Positions 24,401 through 33,949 are shown, numbered from the stretch's first letter. The stretch is DNA of 64,000 nt from Pseudomonadota bacterium (GCA_023391335.1 JAEWBG010000028.1:71408-135407), one strand, 5' to 3'. The notes: generated by a model not told the origin, from the letters alone. Made by a program: numbers and translations.

Positions 24401-25804
24401 TTGAAACCACCGTTTGACATAGCCGCCGATCTCGATACGCCCGTCTCGGCCTACTTAAAGCTCAAGCCTTTCAAGCCGCGCTTCCTGCTGGAAAGCGTCG
24501 AGGGTGGCGAGCGTTTGGCGCGGTATTCCTTCATCGGTTTTGGCGACTGCCTCGAAGTCCGGCTCGATGAACGCGGTCTCACCGTCGACGGGCAAACCCG
24601 GCCAGCCCCCGAGACACAGAAGGAGTTGCTCGATGCGCTCAGGGATACACTCAAGCGCGCGCCGCAACCCAGCCCCAGCATTCCTGGTGTCCCGCTACTG
24701 GGAGGATTGGTCGGCGTAGCCGGCTACGATCTGGTGCGGCGCTTCGAACGACTGCCCGCGCGTGCGCGACTCATCGAACCTACACCCGAAGCGCACTACC
24801 TCGCACCACGCTCGTTGCTCGTCTTCGATCACCTTACGCGCGGTGTGGCATTGCTTCATGCAGGCACCGAGGCAGAACGCCAGGCGCTGCGCAAAGAAGT
24901 GATCCAGGCGCTGCGTGGCCCAGTTCCGGTGAACGAACGCCGCGTGAAATATTCGCCAGCGATCGGCAGCCTGAGCGAAGCTGAATTTATCGCCGGCGTA
25001 AATCGCACCAAGGAATACATCGCAGCGGGCGATGTGTATCAACTCGTGCTCTCGGTGCGGTTCGGCGGGCAGTGCGATCTGGATCCGTTCGAAACGTATC
25101 GCGCGCTGCGGCTGCTCAATCCGTCTCCTTATATGTACTACTGCGATCTCGGCGATTGCGTGGTCGTCGGTTCATCTCCAGAAGCGCTAGTGAAGTTGCA
25201 TGACGGCAAAGGCGAGATGCGCCCAATAGCGGGCACTCGTCCGCGCGGTAACGACGATGCGGATGATCGGAGGCTCGAAGCTGAGCTGCTGGCCGATCCG
25301 AAAGAAAACGCCGAGCACGTGATGCTTGTCGATCTGGCGCGCAACGATCTGGGTCGTGTTGCAAAAGCAGGATCCGTGTACGTCGATCCCTATCGCCGCA
25401 TCGAGCGCTACAGCCACGTGATGCATATCGTAAGCGGCGTCAAAGGCGAACTCGCGCCGGACAAAGACGCATTTGACTTGTTTGCAGCCGCATTCCCCGC
25501 CGGCACGCTCGTAGGTGCACCGAAAGTCCGCGCCATGGAAATCATCGACGAACTCGAGCCGGTGCGACGCGGGTTCTACGGCGGCACCGTCGGCTATTTC
25601 GGATACGGCGGCGATAACCGCAAAACGATTCAGATGGATCAAGCGATCACGATTCGAACGATTGTCTTCCGCGGCGACACGTACAGCTATCAAGCAGGCG
25701 CGGGCCTGGTTGCCGATAGCGTTCCGGAAGCCGAATACCAAGAAGTTTTGGCGAAGAGCGCGATCATTCGACGCGCGCTTGCGCTTGCGGAGGAGGGGCT
25801 ATGA
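24401..25804 (+). CDS. trpE: Anthranilate synthase component I
   Basis: 467 residues from a TTG start at 24401, supported by the ribosome site gagga 8 nt upstream. The feedback-inhibition motif LLES (FLLESVEGGERLARYSF) is present near the N-terminus, so tryptophan inhibition is expected. The chorismate domain shows PYMYYCDLGD, RPIAGTRPRG, HVMLVDLARNDLGRV and GAPKVRAMEIIDELEP. TrpE with TrpG makes anthranilate from chorismate and glutamine. Its stop overlaps trpG by 4 bp, implying translational coupling and equal subunit supply. Confidence 0.97.
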   Translation: MKPPFDIAADLDTPVSAYLKLKPFKPRFLLESVEGGERLARYSFIGFGDCLEVRLDERGLTVDGQTRPAPETQKELLDALRDTLKRAPQPSPSIPGVPLLGGLVGVAGYDLVRRFERLPARARLIEPTPEAHYLAPRSLLVFDHLTRGVALLHAGTEAERQALRKEVIQALRGPVPVNERRVKYSPAIGSLSEAEFIAGVNRTKEYIAAGDVYQLVLSVRFGGQCDLDPFETYRALRLLNPSPYMYYCDLGDCVVVGSSPEALVKLHDGKGEMRPIAGTRPRGNDDADDRRLEAELLADPKENAEHVMLVDLARNDLGRVAKAGSVYVDPYRRIERYSHVMHIVSGVKGELAPDKDAFDLFAAAFPAGTLVGAPKVRAMEIIDELEPVRRGFYGGTVGYFGYGGDNRKTIQMDQAITIRTIVFRGDTYSYQAGAGLVADSVPEAEYQEVLAKSAIIRRALALAEEGL

Positions 25805-26412
25805 GCACTCCCACACACTCAGCACCTCGTCTACTGCTCGTCGATAACTACGATTCGTTTACGTACAACCTGGTGCAGGCGTTCATGGTGCTTGGCGCAG
25901 AGGTGATCGTGTATCGCAACGATCAGATCACCATCGATGAGGCGCGAGCGCTGCAGCCCACGCATTTGTGTATCTCGCCGGGTCCCGGCACGCCTCACGA
26001 CGCCGGTGTGTCGATGAAGATGATCGAAGCCTTCGCGGGTAAGGTGCCGATTTTCGGTGTGTGTCTTGGGCATCAATCGCTGGTCGAAGTGTTCGGCGGC
26101 AAAGTGGTGCGTGCGCCTCGGTTGATGCATGGTAAGACTTCGCTCGTCGAACACGACGGTCGCACGATCATGGCCGGCATGCCACATCCGTTCGAAGCGG
26201 GCCGCTATCATTCGTTGATTGCGCAACCGCAGTCGATGCCGAGCGTCTTGGAGGTGTCGGCACGCACGATTGAAGGGGAGATTATGGGCGTGCGCCATCG
26301 CGAGTACGCGATCGAAGGCGTGCAGTTTCATCCCGAAAGCGTGCTGACGCCGCAAGGCCCGCACCTCATGGGCGAGTTTTTGAAGTTGAAGTCGGGAGTG
26401 CGCCAGCAATGA
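25801..26412 (+). CDS. trpG: Anthranilate synthase component II (glutamine amidotransferase)
   Basis: 203 residues. Class I glutamine amidotransferase triad: Cys in GVCLGHQSLVEVFGG, His and Glu in VQFHPESV near the C-terminus. The N-terminal LLLVDNYDSFTYNLVQ and CISPGPGTPHDAG are typical. It supplies ammonia to TrpE and may also serve p-aminobenzoate synthesis, since no separate pabA is visible here. Overlaps both trpE and trpD by 4 bp. Confidence 0.97.
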   Translation: MSTPTHSAPRLLLVDNYDSFTYNLVQAFMVLGAEVIVYRNDQITIDEARALQPTHLCISPGPGTPHDAGVSMKMIEAFAGKVPIFGVCLGHQSLVEVFGGKVVRAPRLMHGKTSLVEHDGRTIMAGMPHPFEAGRYHSLIAQPQSMPSVLEVSARTIEGEIMGVRHREYAIEGVQFHPESVLTPQGPHLMGEFLKLKSGVRQQ

Positions 26413-27455
26413 CGGCACTTCGTGACACGCTCGAAGATCTCTTGGAGCGCCGCAACCTCAATGAAGCTCAGGCGTCGGAGCTATTGCTCTCTTTGACGGA
26501 CACGACGCTGGCGCCTGCAATGGGAGGCGCGCTACTGGCTGCGTTGCGAGTCAAAGGCGTAACGGCCGAAGAGATGCGCGGATTCGCAAAGACCATGCGC
26601 CGCATGGCACGCCGTCCGACCTTGTCGCCGGGTACGCCGCTCGTGGACATGGTCGGAACCGGTGGCGATGGCTCAGGTAGCTTCAATCTCTCGACGGGCG
26701 CTGCTCTGCTTGTGGCTGCGATGGGCATCCGGGTTGCGAAACACGGCACTAGCTCGGTATCGAGTCGCAGCGGCAGCGCTGATGTGATTCGTGCGTTGGG
26801 CTTGCCGCTGCCGCTCGATGAGACGCTCGCCGGCGAATGTCTGGATGCGACGGGATTCACGTTCTTGTTCGCACCTCACTACCACCCAGCGATGAAGTCG
26901 ATCATGCCGATTCGGCAAGCACTGGGCGTGCGCACCGTGTTCAACATTCTGGGGCCGCTCTCAAATCCTGCTGAACCACCGTTTCATTTGATCGGCGCGT
27001 ATCACATCGATGTGGCTGCATTGATGGCCGAAACTTTGGCGGGAATGCCGATCGAGCGCGCTTTCGTCGTGCACGGCGATCCAGGTTGGGACGAGGCCAC
27101 GCCCGTCGGCCCGTTTACGCTGTTCGATGTGCGCGCCGGAGAAGTGAAGCGTACGAGACGCAGTTGCGAAGAATTTTCGCTGCCTCGTTGCACAGTGGAT
27201 GAACTCAAGGGTGGCGACGCGGCTTACAACGCAGAGCACCTGCGTGCAGTGCTCGAGGGTCGCGAGCGCGGCGCACATCGCAATGCCATCGTGTTGCAGG
27301 CGGCACTCGTATTGGAGTTGCTCGGCAAGGTCGACTCTCCCGCCGCTGCGGCTCACATGGCTGAAGATGCAATCGAGTCGGGTGCCGGTCGGTTGCTGCT
27401 CGAAAAGGTTGTGCACTTTGGGCGCCGAACTGCAGAGAGAGGGAGTTCCACGTGA
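26409..27455 (+). CDS. trpD: Anthranilate phosphoribosyltransferase
   Basis: 348 residues. The PRPP-binding loop VGTGGDGSGSFNLSTGAALL, KHGTSSVSSRSGSADVIRALG and the FLFAPHYHPAMK anthranilate region are intact, as is VRTVFNILGPLSNPA. It attaches phosphoribose to anthranilate. It overlaps trpG and trpC by 4 bp each. Confidence 0.97.
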   Translation: MTALRDTLEDLLERRNLNEAQASELLLSLTDTTLAPAMGGALLAALRVKGVTAEEMRGFAKTMRRMARRPTLSPGTPLVDMVGTGGDGSGSFNLSTGAALLVAAMGIRVAKHGTSSVSSRSGSADVIRALGLPLPLDETLAGECLDATGFTFLFAPHYHPAMKSIMPIRQALGVRTVFNILGPLSNPAEPPFHLIGAYHIDVAALMAETLAGMPIERAFVVHGDPGWDEATPVGPFTLFDVRAGEVKRTRRSCEEFSLPRCTVDELKGGDAAYNAEHLRAVLEGRERGAHRNAIVLQAALVLELLGKVDSPAAAAHMAEDAIESGAGRLLLEKVVHFGRRTAERGSST

Positions 27456-28297
27456 GCGGATTACTGACTGAGATGTGCCAGGCGAGCTTGGAGCGTCTAA
27501 AGCAGGCGCAGGCTCGGGAGTCTGAACAGGCACTGTGGAATCGTGCACTGGCTATGCCCGCAGCACCGCCACTCAAACTGTCGCCGGAAGGCTTCGATGT
27601 GATCGCGGAATGCAAACTGCATTCCCCCTCGGCGGGCGATTTGTCCGGGCATACGGCCAACGTCGAATCGCGCGTGCAGGCCTATGCCAAAGGCGGCGCC
27701 TGCGCGGTGTCGGTGCTGACCGAGCCGCTGCGATTTGGCGGGCAGCTCGAGCATCTCGCCCAGGCAGTGCAAGTGTTGAAGCCGTTCAACGTCCCGGTGA
27801 TGCGCAAGGACTTTCTGGTCGATCCCTACCAAGTGATGGAAGCGCGTGCGGCTGGTGCGGGCGGCGTGCTGGTGATCGTCAGAATGTTGGATCGCAGCCG
27901 CATGACCGAACTACTCGACTGCGCTGCGATTTTGAAAATGTTCGTGCTCCTCGAAGGGTTCGATACGGAAGATCTCGCGGTCGCTCGCGAAGTGCTCAGC
28001 GCTCGCAAACAGCACAACGAGCAAGTGCTCGTCGGCGTGAACTGCCGCGACTTGCAAAAGCTGACAGTGGAAATGCCGCGCCTCGAGGAACTCGCAGATG
28101 ACCTTCCAACAGGGTTTCCGCGGGTCGCAGAAAGCGGCGTCAGGAGCGTTGAGGACGTCCGGCATGTGGTCGACGTGGGCTATCAGCTTGCACTGGTCGG
28201 CACCACGCTCATGAACTCAGATGATCCGTGTCGGTTGCTGGGCGACATGCTCGCAGCTGGACGCGAGCGGGCGATGCACAATCGCGCGACGGAATAA
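27452..28297 (+). CDS. trpC: Indole-3-glycerol-phosphate synthase
   Basis: 281 residues from a GTG start overlapping trpD. The sequence is divergent from common TrpC but keeps the catalytic set: Glu and Lys in VIAECKLHSPSAG, Lys in PVMRKDFLVDPYQV, Glu in FVLLEGFD, Asn in VGVNCRDL and Ser in VAESGVRS. It closes the indole ring of CDRP. The divergent type resembles TrpC of some deep gammaproteobacteria; this is from memory of patterns, not a search. Confidence 0.92.
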   Translation: MSGLLTEMCQASLERLKQAQARESEQALWNRALAMPAAPPLKLSPEGFDVIAECKLHSPSAGDLSGHTANVESRVQAYAKGGACAVSVLTEPLRFGGQLEHLAQAVQVLKPFNVPVMRKDFLVDPYQVMEARAAGAGGVLVIVRMLDRSRMTELLDCAAILKMFVLLEGFDTEDLAVAREVLSARKQHNEQVLVGVNCRDLQKLTVEMPRLEELADDLPTGFPRVAESGVRSVEDVRHVVDVGYQLALVGTTLMNSDDPCRLLGDMLAAGRERAMHNRATE

Positions 28298-28300
28298 TTC

Positions 28301-28900
28301 GTGAGCGTGTGGATCAAGATCTGTGGATTGACGTCGGCCGATGCCGTCGCAGCGGCAATCGAATGCAACGTCGATGCAGTTGGATTCGTGTTTGCCCCTT
28401 CGAAGCGCCAGGTGGACCCGCTTCGAGCAGCGCAGCTCTCCCAAGCCGTGCCGTCGCGCATCGCCAAGGTTGCGGTGATGCTCCATCCGTCTCAGCAAGA
28501 GCTCGACGCAGTCTTGGGCGGTTTTCGTCCCGATGTGTTGCAGACCGATGCGGTCGATTTTGCAACGCTGATCGTTCCAAGCGAAATTCAAAAACTTCCC
28601 GTCGTGCGTGGAGCTGCAAAAATCGCAGCACCGCGCGTCTTGTTCGAAGGTGCGGTGAGCGGACAAGGCAAGATCGCCGATTGGACGGCGGCCGCCTCAT
28701 TGGCGAGGCACACGCAGCTCGTGCTCGCGGGCGGTCTGAATCCAGGCAACGTCGAACAGGCCATCGCCGCCGTACATCCCTTCGGAGTCGATGTGAGCAG
28801 TGGAGTGGAGAGCGCTCCCGGACGCAAAGACCCCGACAAAATCCGCGAGTTCGTGCAGCGTGCGCGTGACTTGCAGTGCATTACTTCCGAGGATCGATAA
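28301..28900 (+). CDS. trpF: Phosphoribosylanthranilate isomerase
   Basis: 199 residues from GTG 28301. IKICGLTS carries the catalytic cysteine (C8). The general-acid aspartate of most TrpF proteins appears to be Glu116 here (PRVLFEGAVSGQG), and the phosphate loop reads VLAGGLNPGNV with DVSSGVE. The Glu may be a lineage variant. It is a separate gene rather than a TrpC-TrpF fusion as in enterobacteria. Followed directly by trpB with no gap. Confidence 0.94.
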   Translation: MSVWIKICGLTSADAVAAAIECNVDAVGFVFAPSKRQVDPLRAAQLSQAVPSRIAKVAVMLHPSQQELDAVLGGFRPDVLQTDAVDFATLIVPSEIQKLPVVRGAAKIAAPRVLFEGAVSGQGKIADWTAAASLARHTQLVLAGGLNPGNVEQAIAAVHPFGVDVSSGVESAPGRKDPDKIREFVQRARDLQCITSEDR

Positions 28901-30145
28901 ATGGCTTTTTCGCTTAGCGCGAGTGAATCCGAACGGCTGCTCGCCGGCGTGATGAATGATGTGTTTCCCGACGCGCATGGGCGCTTCGGTCCTTTTGGCG
29001 GACGATACGTTCCGGAGACGTTGGTACCTGCGCTCGATCGATTGCAGGCCGGCGTCGACAAGTATTTGCGCGATGCGGATTTCCTGCGCGAGTTTCATGC
29101 CGAACTCAAGGATTGGGTTGGCCGACCCACACCGCTGACGCATGCACGAGAGCTGTCGCGTCGCTGGGGCGCCGACGTTTGGTTGAAGCGCGAAGATCTC
29201 GCCCATACGGGCGCGCACAAGATCAACAACTCGATCGGGCAAGTGCTGCTTGCAAAGAAGTTGGGAGCCAAGCGCGTCATCGCCGAAACCGGCGCAGGTC
29301 AGCACGGCGTCGCCTCCGCAGCCGCATGTGCACGGCTGGGTATGCCGTGCACGGTGTATATGGGTGCAGTCGATATGGAGCGTCAGGCTCCGAACGTTGG
29401 CCGCATGAAGCTGCTCGGTGCCACAGTCGTTCCGGTGACGAGCGGCGATCAAACCTTGCGTGCTGCCGTTGACGAAGCATTGCGCGATTGGGTTTCTGAT
29501 CCGAACGGAACGTATTACTGCTTGGGCTCCGCCATCGGCCCGCACCCGTATCCGTACATCGTGCGCGAATTGCAATCGGTCATCGGACGCGAAGCGCGTG
29601 AGCAATTCTTGAATGTGCGCGGGAAGTTGCCCGATCTGGTCACCGCTTGTGTGGGCGGCGGATCCAATGCGATCGGCTTGTTCTATCCGTTCGTGAAAGA
29701 TCGCAGTGTCGACATGCTGGGCCTGGAAGCGGGCGGCAAAGGCACGGGTTTGGGCGAGAACGCTGCCTCACTCGCCTATGGCACGCCGGGCGTGCTGCAA
29801 GGTTGCTATTCGCTGCTGCTGCAAGATGAGAACGGGCAGATCCAAGAAACGCACTCGGTCTCGGCGGGCTTGGATTATCCAGGCGTCGGTCCTGAGCACG
29901 CGCTTTACATGAGCATCGGTCGTGTGCGCTACGAAGCGGTAAACGATGACGACGCGCTCGCTGCGTTGGGGGAGGTTTGCGCCGCGGAAGGCATTCTCCC
30001 TGCAATCGAATCGTCACATGCGTTTGCCGGTGCGAAGCGGTATGCGAAGAGCAACCCTGGCAAGAGCATCTTGATCGGGCTTTCGGGTCGCGGCGACAAA
30101 GACATGCCGACACTTCAGCGGACGCTGTTGAAAGGAGTGATCTGA
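28901..30145 (+). CDS. trpB: Tryptophan synthase beta chain
   Basis: 414 residues. RPTPLTHARELSRRWG, the PLP lysine in HTGAHKINNSIGQ, AETGAGQHGVASAAACA and the phosphate loop CVGGGSNAIG are all present, as in TrpB1. It condenses indole with serine. ATG follows the trpF stop immediately; its own stop overlaps trpA (TGATG). Confidence 0.98.
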   Translation: MAFSLSASESERLLAGVMNDVFPDAHGRFGPFGGRYVPETLVPALDRLQAGVDKYLRDADFLREFHAELKDWVGRPTPLTHARELSRRWGADVWLKREDLAHTGAHKINNSIGQVLLAKKLGAKRVIAETGAGQHGVASAAACARLGMPCTVYMGAVDMERQAPNVGRMKLLGATVVPVTSGDQTLRAAVDEALRDWVSDPNGTYYCLGSAIGPHPYPYIVRELQSVIGREAREQFLNVRGKLPDLVTACVGGGSNAIGLFYPFVKDRSVDMLGLEAGGKGTGLGENAASLAYGTPGVLQGCYSLLLQDENGQIQETHSVSAGLDYPGVGPEHALYMSIGRVRYEAVNDDDALAALGEVCAAEGILPAIESSHAFAGAKRYAKSNPGKSILIGLSGRGDKDMPTLQRTLLKGVI

Positions 30146-30921
30146 TGTCTGCTGCAGATTCGATCAGCACCGCGATCCGCAACGCCAAGAGCAAAGGTGC
30201 TCCTGCGATCGTCGCGTACATTACGGCTGGCTTTCCGAAGAAGGAGCGCTTCCGCGAACTTCTGGCTCAGGTTGCCAGTGCCGCGGACGTGGTCGAGATC
30301 GGTGTGCCGTTTACGGATCCGATGGCGGATGGCACGACGATTCAGCGTTCCAGTCGCGTGGCACTGGAACAAGGCGTGACGCTCAAGTGGATTCTGTCCG
30401 AGCTCAGCGCGTATCGCGAAGCTCAGAAGGCCAACACTCCATTGTTGTTGATGAGCTATCTGAATCCGCTCTTGGCATTCGGCATCGATAAACTTCCGAT
30501 CGAGGCGGAGCGTGCTGGTGTGAGCGGATTCATCGTTCCCGATCTGCCGCTCGAAGAAAGCGATTCGCTGCGAAGTGCACTGGAAGCTCGCGGTATTGCG
30601 TTGGTGCAGTTCGTTACGCCAGTGACTCCGGTCGATCGCATGCGCGTTCTCGCTGAAAGCAGCCGCGGCTTCCTCTATGCCGTCACGATGACGGGCACGA
30701 CCGGCAAAAACGTGGCCGTGCCGCCCGATGTGCTCGAGTATTTCTCACGCGCGAAGCGCATCTCGCCTGTTCCCGTGTGCGCGGGGTTCGGGATTCGAAG
30801 TGCCGAACAGGTGACCAAACTTGCGCCGCATGTCGATGGCGTCATCGTCGGTTCGGCACTGGTGGAAGTGATCGAGAGGGGCGAGGATCCGGCTGCATTT
30901 TTGCGGGCGCTTCGCACATAG
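30145..30921 (+). CDS. trpA: Tryptophan synthase alpha chain
   Basis: 258 residues from ATG 30145, preceded by aaaggag; the frame is open further upstream inside trpB but that is a shadow. Catalytic Glu lies in DVVEIGVPFTDPMADG and the catalytic Asp in FIVPDLPLEES; GTTGK and CAGFGIRSAEQV follow. It cleaves indole-glycerol phosphate and channels indole to TrpB. Last gene of the operon; a CACAAAG-type repeat begins 9 bp after the stop. Confidence 0.97.
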   Translation: MSAADSISTAIRNAKSKGAPAIVAYITAGFPKKERFRELLAQVASAADVVEIGVPFTDPMADGTTIQRSSRVALEQGVTLKWILSELSAYREAQKANTPLLLMSYLNPLLAFGIDKLPIEAERAGVSGFIVPDLPLEESDSLRSALEARGIALVQFVTPVTPVDRMRVLAESSRGFLYAVTMTGTTGKNVAVPPDVLEYFSRAKRISPVPVCAGFGIRSAEQVTKLAPHVDGVIVGSALVEVIERGEDPAAFLRALRT

Positions 30922-30930
30922 CATTCAGAC

Positions 30931-31127
30931 GGACACAAAGAGCACAAAGACAAGCAGAGCTCACAAAAAAAGATTCATGTCTTTGGCCATCGAAGTACTT
31001 CGAGTCTGGTCGAGTCTATTCTGCATGCTGAATTTTCAGCGTCGATTGGTAGGCATCCGTCGATGGGTAAGAGATTGCTCGTCATTCTTTGTGCGCTGGT
31101 CTTTATCCTTGTGCTCTTTGTGTTCCT
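30931..31127. repeat. Periodic-arm inverted repeat, 9-bp CACAAAGnn unit (copy B3)
   Basis: Left arm ggacacaaag-ag-cacaaag and a further tcacaaaa; right arm ctttgtg at 31087, then ccttgtg-ct-ctttgtg at 31108-31122. The 320-bp gap 30922-31241 between trpA and the next gene holds this element, and otherwise nothing I can support. Confidence 0.8.
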
Positions 31128-31241
31128 CTTCAATTCCGTCAGGCGCTCACGCCCCTAAGTCCAATTGCGCCTTCACGCTATCGGAACAATGCTTGCTGCT
31201 TTGTTCTTATAGATGCGTCGCGAGTGCGATGGTGAAGGTCG

Positions 31242-31604
31242 ATGGATTCCAAGTCGCGATGGTCTATCGCTAATCTTTTCAAGCGCGAGAAGCCGGTCGC
31301 GCCGCAACCGCGGACGGCGCGCGCCACGCAACCTGCCAATCCTTACCACGCGGTCTCGGTCATGCCGGGCGTGGCCGCATGTGCGAGCGCGCATCGAGTC
31401 GCCGGCACGCGTTATCTTTCCAAACAAGCACCGCGCCTGCCGTTACCAAACTGCGATGCGCCCGAGTGCACGTGCCGATTCAAACACCACAACGATCGAC
31501 GTGCCGGTCCTCGCCGCCGCGCCGATGTCGGATTCATGCCCGGCACGTTCAACGGTGTTGAGCGACGTGCAACGCGTGGCCGGCGTGCCGAAGATCGGTA
31601 TTGA
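31242..31604 (+). CDS. Small basic Cys/His-rich protein of unknown function
   Basis: 120 residues. ATG 31242 is preceded by gaagg. The conserved-looking core is CDAPECTCRFKHHNDRRAGP (residues 71-90), with C-x4-C-x-C-x3-HH, a plausible metal site, followed by Arg-rich RRR and GVERRATRGRR. The N-terminal half is low-complexity. I have seen similar small proteins with this core in other gammaproteobacteria but know no function. It ends 7 bp before a GTGATG-type repeat. Confidence 0.6.
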   Translation: MDSKSRWSIANLFKREKPVAPQPRTARATQPANPYHAVSVMPGVAACASAHRVAGTRYLSKQAPRLPLPNCDAPECTCRFKHHNDRRAGPRRRADVGFMPGTFNGVERRATRGRRAEDRY

Positions 31605-31611
31605 GAGTGCA

Positions 31612-31808
31612 GTGATGGGGTGATGGGGTGAGAGTGCTTCGCACGTGAACGGCGAGGCACATCTCTAAGTCAGCGAACGTCGCATACTGCAATCCGGATC
31701 AGTATTGCAGGCCATTGTTGTTCACATACGATGGTGGGAGGTGGCAAAGCGCGCTCGGATCCACACCTTTCACGCGCGCAGCGCATTCACTCCATCACGT
31801 CATCACCT
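31612..31808. repeat. Periodic-arm inverted repeat, 8-bp GTGATGGG unit (copy C2)
   Basis: Left arm gtgatggg-gtgatggg-gtgagagt; right arm ttcactcc-atcacgtc-atcacctg at 31785-31808. It fills the convergent gap between the Cys-rich gene and the GGDEF/EAL gene. Confidence 0.85.
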
Positions 31809-31816
31809 GTCTGTCT

Positions 31817-33949
31817 CTATCTTGCCGGCGTAAATGCCGACAAGCGGCTCTGGGTGCGAAGCATGTCAGCTTCGGTGTACTCAGGTTTGCCGGCGCGAAT
31901 GCGTTGAATGAGCGCGACGAAATCATTCGGCGGCACCGCCGGGCTGCAGTAGAAGCCTTGATATTGATCGCAGCCGAGCTCCGTCAAGAAATTCAACTGG
32001 TCGAGCGTCTCGACCCCTTCGGCAACTACACGCAACCGAAGGCTATGCGCGAGGGAGATGATGGCGCGCACGATCGAGACATCATCCGGGTTCTGCATCA
32101 GATCGCGCACGAAGCTGCGATCGATTTTGAGTTTATCGAGCGGAAAGCGGCGCAGATAACTCAGGCTCGAGTAGCCGGTGCCGAAGTCATCGATCGAAAT
32201 GTGCACCCCCATCGTGCTCAGCTGCTGCAGCGTGAGTGCCGATTTTTCCGGATCGTGCATCACAGCGCTCTCCGTGAGTTCGAGCTCCAAATAGCCAGGT
32301 TGCAATTGAGCTTCATCCAGCGCTGAGCGCACGACAGCAGTCAAATCGGCGTGGCGGAATTGCTTCGCCGAAAGATTCACGGAGACGCGCAGCGGCGGCA
32401 TGCCCGCATCGAGCCACCGACGCACTTGCCGACATGCTTCACGAATCACCCACTCGCCGATGGGCATGATCAGTCCAGTTTCTTCGGCGACCGGAATGAA
32501 CACGTTCGGCGGCACGAGCCCACGTTGCGGATGTCGCCACCGAATCAGCGCCTCCGCGCTACGCACGCGTCCGGTGCCGATGTCGACTTTCGGCTGATAG
32601 TGCAGTTCGAGCTGTCCGGCTTCGAGCGCAGCCCGCAATTGCGATTCAAGGGCCAAACGATCGTCCGCCGCGCTCGTCATGTCGGGCGTAAAGAAGCGAT
32701 ACGTACCGCGCGAGGTCTCTTTCGCGATTCGGGTTGCCGCATCTGCTCGTCTGACCAGCAAATCGAAGGAGCTGCCGTCGCCCGGAAACATGCTGACGCC
32801 GATGCTGAGCGATGCATGCACCTCCAGCGTACCGATTTTGATCGGTGCACTGAGTGCATCGCCGATTTTTTGCAACACGGATTCAGCATCGCGAGCGGAA
32901 TTGAGCTCTCGCGCCAGGATCGTAAATTCGTCGCCGGCAAGTCGCGCCAACACGTCGTGGCGACGCAATACGCCGCGTAGACGACGCGCGATCTCACACA
33001 ACATCTCATCGCCCGCCTGATGCCCAAGCGAATCGTTGATGGGCTTGAGCCGATCAACGTTGAGTACCATGAGAGCGAACGCATCGCCGTGACGGTTCGA
33101 CTCTTCGATCGCATGCTCTGCGGCATCCACGAGTGCAAGTCGATTCGGTAATCCAGTTAGCGCATCGTGTCGCGCTGCGTACTGCGCGCTTGCATTTGCG
33201 CGCAGCAATGCCTCGTCGCGATCGCGAACGTGTCGGGATAGATAAGCGTCGTAGATCACGGTGAGCAGCGAAAGCGCCGTGATGCCGAGAGCGAACATGC
33301 CCAACGCAAGCGCAAACCAATCGCGCTCAATGACGATGCCGGATGGCGAATGCGCAGATGCAGCGATCTTCAGGGCGCTAAGGCAGAGCAGATTGAAAAC
33401 CACCACCGCGGCAGCAACCAGCAAAGAAGCGAGAACTCGTCGAGGGCTTTTAGCGTGTGCGGCGGTGGTGCGCAGGCACTGCAGCGCCACCATGAAGCAG
33501 GCGAAGGTGAGCGCAAGCGCACCCGCGCTTTGCACGATAGGAAGCTGCGGCGGTGATGATGTTGCCAGCGCAGCGACATCCAGAAAGTGGATCGCCGCGA
33601 CCCCAAGGGTCAGACCCGCAGCGATGAGAATGCAGCGCGACCACGACTGCGCGTGCGATTTTGCGCTTAAGAGAATTCCCAACGCCGTGGCGGCTGAAAC
33701 AGCAACAGCGAGCAAGATTTCCGGTACGTGGAACGATGCGTTGCCGGCGCGCTCGACAGCAAGCAACCCAAGAAAGTGGCTCGCCCACAGTCCCACTCCC
33801 ACCGCAAACGTACCGGCCGCAAGCCAGGTGCGTCGACGCGGCAGATCAAACCTGCTAATTCGCTTCGCTAACAACAGCGCCGTGTAGCAGACGATCGCCG
33901 TGAGGACGACCGATAGGCACACGACCCAGGGTGTGAAGATTCCGTGCAT
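31817..33949 (-). CDS. Membrane GGDEF-EAL protein (MHYT-like sensor)
   Basis: 710 residues. About seven N-terminal membrane helices (residues 1-230) in which WASHFLG and AIHFLDV occupy the positions of MHYT-type motifs, in degenerate form. A GGDEF domain (about 260-420) reads RLAGDEF, so the signature is AGDEF. A full EAL domain (about 440-690) has SAEALIRW, NLSAKQF, ELTESAVM, DDFGTGYSSLSYL, KIDRSFV and AEGVET. The EAL residues for Mg2+ and catalysis look intact, so c-di-GMP phosphodiesterase activity is likely; the cyclase may be weak or regulatory. Confidence 0.9.
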   Translation of the reverse strand: MHGIFTPWVVCLSVVLTAIVCYTALLLAKRISRFDLPRRRTWLAAGTFAVGVGLWASHFLGLLAVERAGNASFHVPEILLAVAVSAATALGILLSAKSHAQSWSRCILIAAGLTLGVAAIHFLDVAALATSSPPQLPIVQSAGALALTFACFMVALQCLRTTAAHAKSPRRVLASLLVAAAVVVFNLLCLSALKIAASAHSPSGIVIERDWFALALGMFALGITALSLLTVIYDAYLSRHVRDRDEALLRANASAQYAARHDALTGLPNRLALVDAAEHAIEESNRHGDAFALMVLNVDRLKPINDSLGHQAGDEMLCEIARRLRGVLRRHDVLARLAGDEFTILARELNSARDAESVLQKIGDALSAPIKIGTLEVHASLSIGVSMFPGDGSSFDLLVRRADAATRIAKETSRGTYRFFTPDMTSAADDRLALESQLRAALEAGQLELHYQPKVDIGTGRVRSAEALIRWRHPQRGLVPPNVFIPVAEETGLIMPIGEWVIREACRQVRRWLDAGMPPLRVSVNLSAKQFRHADLTAVVRSALDEAQLQPGYLELELTESAVMHDPEKSALTLQQLSTMGVHISIDDFGTGYSSLSYLRRFPLDKLKIDRSFVRDLMQNPDDVSIVRAIISLAHSLRLRVVAEGVETLDQLNFLTELGCDQYQGFYCSPAVPPNDFVALIQRIRAGKPEYTEADMLRTQSRLSAFTPAR

